Shown: piece by piece, positions 52,849 through 58,714 of the stretch | Layout of the letters: each line of letters opens with the position of its first letter | Numbering within the stretch: position 1 is the stretch's first letter | DNA from: Hyphomicrobiales bacterium | GTDB lineage: Bacteria; Pseudomonadota; Alphaproteobacteria; Rhizobiales; Rhizobiaceae | Direction of reading: 5' to 3' | Assembly (NCBI GenBank): GCA_002401155.1 | Contig: NVSG01000001.1 | Location: 1,067,426-1,126,139 of the forward strand | Length of the DNA: 58,714 nucleotides | Position numbers and translations under genes: made by a program | The notes under the pieces: model-generated | Told to the model about the DNA's origin: nothing | Seen by the model: the letters and a program-made list of their open reading frames with translations, nothing else | Database searches by the model: none

Positions 52849-53587
52849 CATTTTCAGCCAGTTAGTCGCTGATCCAGCGATACTCACCTTAATCATCACC
52901 AGTTTTTTCACTTCCGCCATCTCGGCCGCAATGGGCCTTGGCGGCGGCGTGGTGTTGATGGCGGTCATGGCAGCATTCCTGCCCGTATCCGTGCTGGTGC
53001 CCATTCATGGCCTCGTCCAAATGTCTTCAAACGCCGGACGCGCTTATGTCCAACGCGAATTCATCGTCTGGTCGCTGCTCAAATGGCTCATTTTAGGCGG
53101 TATTATCGGCGCATTGCTCGGCGGGCAATTGGTCATCGAATTACCGGACCGCTGGCTCAAAATTGGTTTGGCGATCTTCATTCTGGCAACAGTCTGGCAC
53201 CTAATCCCTTATAAGTTGATCGCAGGTCGGGCCGGGCCTTTTATTTTGGGCATGGTCGCAGCTTTCATATCGATGTTTTTCGGCGCAACCGGCCCCCTGC
53301 AAGCCTCACTCTTTTCGCGATTGCCGGAAAAGAAACAAACCGTCGGCACCCATGCTGCTGCCATGACTCTGCAGCACGGCGTCAAAGTCCTTGTGTTCGT
53401 AGCTCTGGGATTTTCATTCGCACAATACTGGCAATTGGTAATTGCCATGACCGCCTCAGGTTTTTTAGGCACATGGGTCGGTTCTTTAATGCTGGATAAA
53501 TTACCAGAAAAACAATTCCGCATCATATTTGTAGGAAGTCTGACACTATTGGCCTTCAACATGATCCGCATGGCCCTCTGGCCTTAA
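52802..53587 (+). CDS. TauE/SafE-family sulfite/sulfonate exporter-like membrane protein
   Basis: A protein of about 261 residues with eight predicted membrane helices and the TauE/SafE pattern: SFFTSAISAAMGLGGGVVLM near the N-terminus and LGGIIGALLGGQLVIELPDR in the middle, then FFGATGPLQASLFSRLPEKK and GFLGTWVGSLMLDKLPEKQF. TauE/SafE proteins move sulfite, sulfoacetate or similar anions. The start is a problem: ATG 52802 lies 47 bases inside the regulator gene; otherwise only an ATT codon near 52848 keeps the first helix. It is clearly coupled to the Crp/Fnr gene. Confidence 0.83.
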   Translation: MWLSCNAEFPKPGTNNIFSQLVADPAILTLIITSFFTSAISAAMGLGGGVVLMAVMAAFLPVSVLVPIHGLVQMSSNAGRAYVQREFIVWSLLKWLILGGIIGALLGGQLVIELPDRWLKIGLAIFILATVWHLIPYKLIAGRAGPFILGMVAAFISMFFGATGPLQASLFSRLPEKKQTVGTHAAAMTLQHGVKVLVFVALGFSFAQYWQLVIAMTASGFLGTWVGSLMLDKLPEKQFRIIFVGSLTLLAFNMIRMALWP

Positions 53588-53603
53588 CGTCAATAATCCC
53601 AAG

Positions 53604-53701
53604 GAAAATGAATGCGAGCCTTCGAAGGGCGAGCGTGGGAACCCGGCGCTAATGCGCCGCGCTTTCGCAGGCCCAAGCAAAGCTTGGATATACCGTGAGA
53701 A
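53604..53701. repeat. Convergent-gap repeat element, half element (copy E)
   Basis: Follows the right half of copy B: AAAATGAATG, CGAGCGTGGGAACCCGGCGC, core GGCGCTAATGCGCC, the CCAAGC-AAA-GCTTGG hairpin and the end GGATATACCGTGAGA. It is one of two arms in the 438-bp gap between the convergent TauE/SafE-like gene and the M20 gene. Confidence 0.78.
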
Positions 53702-53724
53702 AAAAATACCCCTAAAAACAAAGA

Positions 53725-53746
53725 ACCCCCGGACAATGCCGAGGGT
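53725..53746 (-). terminator. Terminator-like hairpin with no assigned gene
   Basis: ACCCCCGG (53725-53732) and CCGAGGGT (53739-53746) pair with one mismatch. On the minus strand the T-rich tract TTCTTTGTTTTTAGGGG follows it; on the plus strand ATCTTTT does. No gene is recognised on the minus strand from 53747 to 53939. A short ORF there (53546-53902) translates partly from repeat E and is not accepted. Confidence 0.55.
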
Positions 53747-53939
53747 ATCTTTTGTGTTCGCTGTTTTGGAGGTCTGTCGCGAAACCAGATTTTCAGAAGC
53801 TTCGCATCGGGCCAAATGGTTCAAGTCTGGCTCAGTGCCTTCCGTCTTTCTGATATAAGTAACATAACCTGCGATTTCCAGTGGCGATGTGCATTTTATC
53901 ACACACCGCCATTTCCACCTGATTTTACTTCAAAACTGT

Positions 53940-54017
53940 CGTTCAAGGCAGCGAAGAGCTGCCCGGCGCTAATGCGCCGCGCATGCGCAGGCCCAAGCGA
54001 AGCTTGGATACGCCGTA
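53940..54017. repeat. Convergent-gap repeat element, single arm (copy F)
   Basis: Close to copy C at its start: GGCAGC-GAAGA-GCTGCC hairpin, core GGCGCTAATGCGCC, then CCAAGC-GAA-GCTTGG and GGATACGCCGTAAG. The end lies 8 bases from the M20 gene's stop. The 53747-53939 stretch between copies E and F holds no recognised gene. Confidence 0.78.
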
Positions 54018-54024
54018 AGCCAAA

Positions 54025-55191
54025 CTAAGACGGCATCAAAGTTTCGGTCAACTCAACCCAATAAGAACAGCCAAAAGGAATGGCTTCATCATTAAAGTCA
54101 TATTCCGGATGATGTAGACCGGCCGTATCCCCATTACCCACGAAAATGAATGCTCCCGGGCGTGCCTCCAGCATATAGGAAAAATCTTCGCCACCCATGG
54201 TTGGCGCAACATTGGTTTCAACCTTGGTGTCTCCTGCAACCGAACGGGCAATAGCAATTGCCTTATCGGTTTGCGCGGCATGATTGGCGGTAACCGGATA
54301 ATTGTTCGAATAAGTGATTTTGGCTACGGCCCCATGGGCTTCGCATATGCCTTTGCAAACTTCCCTGAAGCGCTTTTCAGCGTGAGCGCGAACGTCCTTG
54401 CTAAGCGTGCGAACCGTACCGGATAATTTGACCGAATTAGGCACCACATTATAGGCGTTACCCGCCTCCACAATGGTCACAGAAATAACCAACGAATCCA
54501 GCGGATCGGTACTGCGCGAAACAATCGCCTGCAGGCCAATAATCACCTGCGCCGCAATCACAATTGGATCAATGCCCTGATGAGGCATCGCGGCATGAGA
54601 ACCCCTGCCTTCAATGATCACATCAAATTCATCGGTGGAGGCCATCAAAGCACCGGGCCGAATGGCAAATTCGCCCACATCAAGTCCCGGCATATTATGC
54701 ATGCCATAGACTTCCTGAACTTTGTATTTATCCATCATGCCATCATCCACCATAGCTTTACCACCGGCTCCACCCTCTTCGGCAGGCTGGAAAATGACAA
54801 TCACCGTACCGTCAAAATTACGGGTTTCAGCTAAATATTTCGCCGCACCGAGCAACATCGAAGTATGCCCGTCATGGCCGCATGCATGCATCTTGCCTTC
54901 AATTTTTGAGGCATGAGGCAGGCCAGTCGCTTCAACAATCGGCAGCGCATCCATATCTGCGCGCAGACCAATCACCTTGCCTGAATTATTGGTCTTACCA
55001 TGAATGACACCAACAACGCCCGTTCTGCCAACACCCGTCTCAATCTCGTCGACACCAAATTCTTTCAATTTCTCTGCAACCGAGGCCGCCGTTTCATGCA
55101 CATCATACAGCAATTCCGGATTGGAGTGATATTCACGCCGCCATTTGGTAATTTCATCGTGAAGTTCGGCCATACGATTGACAATAGGCAT
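54025..55191 (-). CDS. M20-family amidohydrolase (hippurate/N-acyl amino acid hydrolase type)
   Basis: A 388-residue metal-dependent peptidase. The metal site is in MHACGHDGHTSMLLG (Cys104, His106, Asp107) and the acid in FQPAEEGGAGG (Glu138, Glu139); the later VAPTMGGEDFSYMLEARPG and LHHPEYDFNDE are the closing binding blocks. The dimer domain is in the middle. Family members hydrolyse N-acyl or indole-amino acids, so hippurate hydrolase is a label only. ATG 55191 with AGGA ahead is preferred to TTG 55206. Confidence 0.92.
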   Translation of the reverse strand: MPIVNRMAELHDEITKWRREYHSNPELLYDVHETAASVAEKLKEFGVDEIETGVGRTGVVGVIHGKTNNSGKVIGLRADMDALPIVEATGLPHASKIEGKMHACGHDGHTSMLLGAAKYLAETRNFDGTVIVIFQPAEEGGAGGKAMVDDGMMDKYKVQEVYGMHNMPGLDVGEFAIRPGALMASTDEFDVIIEGRGSHAAMPHQGIDPIVIAAQVIIGLQAIVSRSTDPLDSLVISVTIVEAGNAYNVVPNSVKLSGTVRTLSKDVRAHAEKRFREVCKGICEAHGAVAKITYSNNYPVTANHAAQTDKAIAIARSVAGDTKVETNVAPTMGGEDFSYMLEARPGAFIFVGNGDTAGLHHPEYDFNDEAIPFGCSYWVELTETLMPS

Positions 55192-55236
55192 AGTTATTCC
55201 TGACAAGGGTTGGTGATTACGGAATCATAATCATGT

Positions 55237-56433
55237 ATGATTCCAATTCAAAATTTAAACGGGAATATCGCGTTGTTGAAATCAATTTTCAAGATGTTAT
55301 TTATTTACATTGGTTTACTGGCCACCGCAACAATGGCTATAGCTGCCAATCCACATATCCTTGTAGACGTAAATTCTGGTGAAATCCTGTCGCAAAGCGG
55401 CGCTAATGATCGCTGGTATCCAGCTTCCCTCACAAAATTGATGACGGTTTACATCACCTTCCGCGCCATTGCAGCCGGAGAACTGGAAGAAGGCTCGCCA
55501 GTTATCATCTCAAAACTGGCAAGCCGCCAACCTCCAAGCAAAATGGGATATAAAGCAGGCACCCGCATCCGCGTTGATACAGCGCTAAAAATCACAGTGG
55601 TCAAAAGCGCCAATGATGTTTCTGTGGCACTGGCCGAAGCCGTTGCAGGCAATATGAAAAACTTCGTTGCCCGCATGAATAAAGAAGCTCGCAGGCTTGG
55701 CTTGATCAACACCCATTTCGTCAATTCCAACGGCCTGCACTCAAAGGATCAATATAGCTCCGCCCGCGATATGGTGTTTTTATCAGCACAAATCCTGCGT
55801 GAATTTCCCCGATACGCTTACCTCTTTGCCGCGCCAACTTTGAAAACAGCCAAGAAATCCTATTATTCCTACAATCTGCTGCTGGAACGTTTTCCCGGCG
55901 CCAATGGCATGAAAACCGGCTTCGTCTGCGCATCGGGTTATAATATGGTCGCCAGCGCAAAGCGTGGTGGAAAATTCCTGCTCGCAGCCGTCATGGGCAG
56001 AGCTTCCCAAACCGAACGGGCAGTTGCGGCCGCAAAACTACTTACCAAAGGTTTTGAAGGAAACCTTTCCTCGACGGGCAATCTATATACCGGCACACCC
56101 TCCAAAGGCCGCAAGGCAAAAAACATGCGCCCAATTATCTGCACACCGCAAGCACGCAAAAAGAGATATGACCCGGCAGGCGGCAAGGCAGTTATCAAGT
56201 CAGCTTATTTAATCAAACAGGCCAAATTCGGCAATGCTTTAAAAATCAAAGTTGGCGGCATAGATGGAAAAACCAGCGATGCCTATTTATCCCAAAAATA
56301 CCGGTTTGCCGGCAAAATTCCGGTACCAATTAAACGCCCGCGCTATGTGTTGCTGAATGTCGATGGTGACGAGATAGCCAAACCAATCGCCATACGCGGC
56401 GCTATTCCTGTTCCAGTATATAGGCCCGGATAA
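55237..56433 (+). CDS. D-alanyl-D-alanine carboxypeptidase (penicillin-binding protein, DacF/PBP6 type)
   Basis: A 398-residue exported enzyme. The active site has Ser64-Leu-Thr-Lys67 (PASLTKLMT), Ser-Ala-Asn in KSANDVS (near 124) and Lys-Thr-Gly in MKTGF (near 226), the three class C/S11 motifs. A signal peptide (IYIGLLATATMAIAANP) precedes it. It trims pentapeptide side chains of peptidoglycan. The C-terminal 150 residues after the penicillin-binding domain carry a basic, repeat-poor region rather than the usual PBP5-C domain. It stops one base before the CobW gene. Confidence 0.92.
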   Translation: MIPIQNLNGNIALLKSIFKMLFIYIGLLATATMAIAANPHILVDVNSGEILSQSGANDRWYPASLTKLMTVYITFRAIAAGELEEGSPVIISKLASRQPPSKMGYKAGTRIRVDTALKITVVKSANDVSVALAEAVAGNMKNFVARMNKEARRLGLINTHFVNSNGLHSKDQYSSARDMVFLSAQILREFPRYAYLFAAPTLKTAKKSYYSYNLLLERFPGANGMKTGFVCASGYNMVASAKRGGKFLLAAVMGRASQTERAVAAAKLLTKGFEGNLSSTGNLYTGTPSKGRKAKNMRPIICTPQARKKRYDPAGGKAVIKSAYLIKQAKFGNALKIKVGGIDGKTSDAYLSQKYRFAGKIPVPIKRPRYVLLNVDGDEIAKPIAIRGAIPVPVYRPG

Positions 56434-57420
56434 ATGATCCCTACTCACATCCTCACTGGTTATCTGGGGTCAGGCAAAACCACCCTGCTCAACCGCGCGC
56501 TCAAGGCACCCGAAATGGAAAACACGCTGGTGGTAGTCAATGAATTTGGCGAAATCGGCCTTGATCATCTGCTAATGGAAAATTCCAGCGATGCCATTCT
56601 TGAACTCTCCAATGGCTGCATCTGCTGCATGATCAGAGGCGAATTGGTAGATACGCTTCTGTCTCTTAAAGACCGAAAATTTGATCGCCTGATCATCGAA
56701 ACTACCGGCCTTGCCGACCCTGCCCCGGTGGCGCAAGCGCTGATTGGACACCCGACGCTTTCACAAAAATTCGACTTGCAATCAATCATAACAATGGTCG
56801 ATTGCATCACGGCCTTCCCCAATTCAAATGAGGAAATCGAACAACAAATCGCCTTTGCCGACAAAATAATCATTTCCAAAGCCGACTTACTAAGCAAAGA
56901 CAAACGTGAAGCCACCATTGAAGAATGCAAGCAGCACATACAGGCGATAAACCCGAACGCCGAACTCATACTGGCAACAGATATCGATGACCCGGCAAAG
57001 ATATTCCTGCAAATTGGCAAGCCTGTCACCAAACCGGTTTCAACCAGCCATTCCCATCATCACGTAAAAACCATCACCCTGCACCACGAAGCACCCATGC
57101 CAAGTCAAATACTGGACCAGTTCATGGAACAGGCAATTCTTCGGTTTGGCGATGACATTCTACGCATCAAGGGTCTGGCCTACATGACTGAGCATCCCGA
57201 CCAACCTTTGGTCGTGCATGGGGTACAAAACATATTCCACCAGCCCAAAAAGCTGGACCAATGGCCAAACAAGCCTCAAACTGCGCTGGTGATCATAACG
57301 AAATTGAAAAATCCGGAGCCAATCCAGCGCCTGTTCGCGACCTTCCTTAATCAACCGCAGATCGATACACCTGACCGCGCCGCAATGACAGAAAGCCCGC
57401 TAACGATACTGGGCACTTAA
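56434..57420 (+). CDS. CobW-family GTP-binding metallochaperone
   Basis: A 328-residue GTPase of the COG0523 group. The P-loop is TGYLGSGKTTLLN (8-20), and the metal-binding motif NGCICCMIRGEL (CxCC, about 60-71) supplies the cysteines. The switch and G-motifs IISKADLL and the His-rich VSTSHSHHHVKTITLHHE also point to metal handling. COG0523 proteins deliver zinc, cobalt or iron. No zinc-uptake or cobalamin gene is beside it. The start is at the stop of the carboxypeptidase gene and they are probably co-transcribed. Confidence 0.93.
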   Translation: MIPTHILTGYLGSGKTTLLNRALKAPEMENTLVVVNEFGEIGLDHLLMENSSDAILELSNGCICCMIRGELVDTLLSLKDRKFDRLIIETTGLADPAPVAQALIGHPTLSQKFDLQSIITMVDCITAFPNSNEEIEQQIAFADKIIISKADLLSKDKREATIEECKQHIQAINPNAELILATDIDDPAKIFLQIGKPVTKPVSTSHSHHHVKTITLHHEAPMPSQILDQFMEQAILRFGDDILRIKGLAYMTEHPDQPLVVHGVQNIFHQPKKLDQWPNKPQTALVIITKLKNPEPIQRLFATFLNQPQIDTPDRAAMTESPLTILGT

Positions 57421-58265
57421 GCCTCCATTGCCCTTTTGATATACATCGCACGCAGTTGAGAGCTGAGAATGCCCGGCCCGCCATTGCCTAACGGTTGTTC
57501 ATTGATCCGCACCACCGGCATCACAAAAGCCGTAGCGCTGGTAACAAACGCCTCTTTCGCATCCAGCGCTTCTTCCAACGTAAATGGACGCTCCTCAACA
57601 ACGAGGCTCTTTTCTGCTGCAAGTTCAAGCACCACTTGGCGGGTAATGCCGTGCAAAATATCATTACTGAGATTGCGGGTGATGATTTTATCGTCCTTGG
57701 TGATGATAAAAGCGTTGTTGGAAGTACCCTCGGTAATAAATCCGTCTTCTACCATCCAAGCATCATCAGCCCCAGCATCAACCGCCGCCTGTTTCGCCAT
57801 CGATTGAGCAAGCAAAGCAACAGTTTTGATATCGCGTCGCTTCCAGCGCACATCATCAACCGTGATCACCGAAATTCCGCGTTCTGCCTTAGGGTTTCCT
57901 ACCGCATCCAGCACCTGGGTAAACATCACCAATGACGGTTTTGGTTCTTTTGGGAAAACAAAATCTCGATCTGCGGCGCCTCGGGTGATTTGCAAATAAA
58001 TAAGGCCGTTCTCAATATTGTTTTGAACCAACAGCTCAGCCTGAATTTCAGTTATTTCTTCATCGCTTGCCGGGCTTGGCATATTCAATTCATTCATTGA
58101 ACGCCGCAGACGCGCCATATGGGCCGCATTATCGATCATTTTGCCTTTGATTACGGTAGAAACCTCGTAAATACCGTCTGCAAAGAGGAACCCGCGGTCA
58201 AACACCGAGATTTTAGCCTCTTCTTCCGGCAAAAACTCTCCATTCACGTAAACAATACGGCTCAT
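57417..58265 (-). CDS. D-amino-acid aminotransferase-like PLP enzyme (class IV)
   Basis: A 282-residue class IV aminotransferase. The PLP lysine is in WKRRDIKTVALL (near 145), the cofactor-phosphate contact in GFITEGTSNNAF, and the N-terminal block VYVNGEFLPEEEAKISVFDRGFLFADGIYE is that of D-amino-acid aminotransferases. This would make D-glutamate or D-alanine for peptidoglycan, next to the D-Ala-D-Ala carboxypeptidase gene at 55.2 kb. A branched-chain aminotransferase of the same class is possible. ATG 58265 is chosen; 58295 is longer. The stop overlaps cobW's by four bases. Confidence 0.9.
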   Translation of the reverse strand: MSRIVYVNGEFLPEEEAKISVFDRGFLFADGIYEVSTVIKGKMIDNAAHMARLRRSMNELNMPSPASDEEITEIQAELLVQNNIENGLIYLQITRGAADRDFVFPKEPKPSLVMFTQVLDAVGNPKAERGISVITVDDVRWKRRDIKTVALLAQSMAKQAAVDAGADDAWMVEDGFITEGTSNNAFIITKDDKIITRNLSNDILHGITRQVVLELAAEKSLVVEERPFTLEEALDAKEAFVTSATAFVMPVVRINEQPLGNGGPGILSSQLRAMYIKRAMEA

Positions 58266-58375
58266 AATCGGCATCTCTCTTTTTAAATTTAGCATTGATT
58301 TAAAAGGACTGTTTCACACTAACGCCGCATTTTACAACCAACAAAGCATCAATATTCGCAATCTACTCTTTTAAG

Positions 58376-58396
58376 ACCCCGCGAAGGCGGGTTTTT
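58376..58396 (+). terminator. Orphan terminator just upstream of the rplU promoter
   Basis: CCCGC (58378-58382), loop GAAG, GCGGG (58387-58391), then TTTTT (58392-58396). It points rightward, but no plus-strand gene ends close before it; the D-amino-acid aminotransferase gene runs the other way. No small RNA is recognised in 58266-58375. Confidence 0.7.
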
Positions 58397-58397
58397 C

Positions 58398-58425
58398 TTG
58401 ACATTATGCCCAACACCTATATATC
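58398..58425 (+). promoter_or_regulatory. Promoter of rplU
   Basis: TTGACA (58398-58403) is followed by TATATC (58420-58425) 16 bp later. It predicts a leader of about 110 bases before the rplU ATG at 58545. Confidence 0.65.
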
Positions 58426-58544
58426 TGCGGCGTTCGAGGGCGTTTTTAGCACCCACGAGCGTTAATCTATCTGAAAAGACTGACAAAAAGACAGCCGGGC
58501 AGCAAAGCTTGCTTAGAGCTGACATGAACTTGTAAGGAAACAAA

Positions 58545-58714
58545 ATGTTCGCAGTCATTAAAACAGGTGGCAAACAGTATAATGTTGCTGCCGACGATCT
58601 TTTGAAGATCGAAAAGCTTGCCGGCGAAGCCGGTGACATGATTGAATTCACAGAAGTGCTGATGGTTGGCGAAGGCGCCAATACAACAATCGGTAGCCCG
58701 ATGATTGACGGCGC
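58545..58714 (+). CDS. rplU: 50S ribosomal protein L21, N-terminal part (cut by window edge)
   Basis: The first 56 codons, beginning [20 protein letters not shown], are the classic L21 start, with AAGGAAA just before ATG 58545. The following [20 protein letters not shown] is also conserved. It should be followed by rpmA. A promoter candidate at 58398 leaves a leader of about 110 bases, which may be structured. No leader control element is recognised. Confidence 0.97.
   Translation, partial: MFAVIKTGGKQYNVAADDLLKIEKLAGEAGDMIEFTEVLMVGEGANTTIGSPMIDG

Noticed and set aside
53810..53850. tRNA-like GGTTCAAGTC on the plus strand
   Set aside because: It resembles a T-loop, but the flanking stem does not pair and no acceptor stem, D-arm or anticodon arm can be folded around it.
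53546..53902. 118-residue minus-strand ORF (contains EPDLNHLARCEASENLV)
   Set aside because: Half is repeat copy E and a terminator hairpin in translation; the remainder has no recognisable family. Kept only as a possible small-RNA region.

Overview
The window looks like the chromosome of an alphaproteobacterium of the Hyphomicrobiales (Rhizobiales) type. The base composition is fairly AT-rich, which could suit a marine lineage rather than a classic soil Rhizobium. Four things support this. The gene order tlpA / argH / lptM-like / lysA / TIGR02302-type protein / hpt / ftsE / ftsX / ydcF-like / plsC / DUF2125 is familiar from rhizobia and Brucella-like genomes, and so is HIG1-pduO-rhomboid-etfB-etfA-hbd. 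There is a perfect CtrA-type site in front of ftsE. There is also a lipid A dephosphorylation and sugar-transfer gene set. No genus can be fixed from the sequence alone. I see no prophage, CRISPR array, insertion sequence with a transposase, rRNA or tRNA.

Layout. 1-5.9 kb holds the 3' end of a chemoreceptor gene, selO, a zinc-ribbon protein, a VOC protein behind a MerR/SoxR-type promoter, a GDSL esterase and an Aer-like receptor split into two overlapping genes. 5.9-9.4 kb holds two divergent pairs, PAP2 phosphatase + GT39 transferase and GT2 transferase + LAB_N membrane protein, probably a lipid A remodelling module. 9.4-14.3 kb has a TerB-like protein, a nitrate/nitrite-type chemoreceptor, an HNH nuclease and AlkA. 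14.3-20.1 kb carries gluQ, small membrane proteins, cobalamin adenosyltransferase, a rhomboid, etfBA and 3-hydroxybutyryl-CoA dehydrogenase. 20.1-33 kb is the conserved housekeeping block: thioredoxin-like TlpA, arginine and lysine synthesis, purine salvage, FtsEX and phospholipid acylation. 33-45.5 kb has a MscS-type channel, an acyl-CoA synthetase, a flippase with a FemAB/GNAT-like partner, TusA, a drug/metabolite transporter, glutaryl-CoA dehydrogenase, a RAM-domain protein with a P450, and a FeeM-like acyl transferase. 45.8-58.7 kb has a GGDEF-EAL protein, a YcaQ/AlkX-type glycosylase, DUF2239 and DUF1203 genes, a Crp/Fnr regulator with a TauE/SafE exporter, an M20 amidohydrolase, a DD-carboxypeptidase, a CobW GTPase, a D-amino-acid aminotransferase and the start of rplU.

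The two most unusual signals are non-coding. First, a family of structured repeats (two full inverted-repeat copies and four single arms) lies only between convergent genes and usually abuts terminator-like hairpins, several of which contain the gene's stop codon. Second, the DUF2239 gene has a near-consensus promoter enclosed by an 18-bp perfect inverted repeat built on CCCGGG. Its start codon sits about where transcription should begin, and its product contains a ribbon-helix-helix-like segment. This suggests a self-repressing, leaderless gene.

All family assignments come from reading the sequence and remembered family features. No database search was run.
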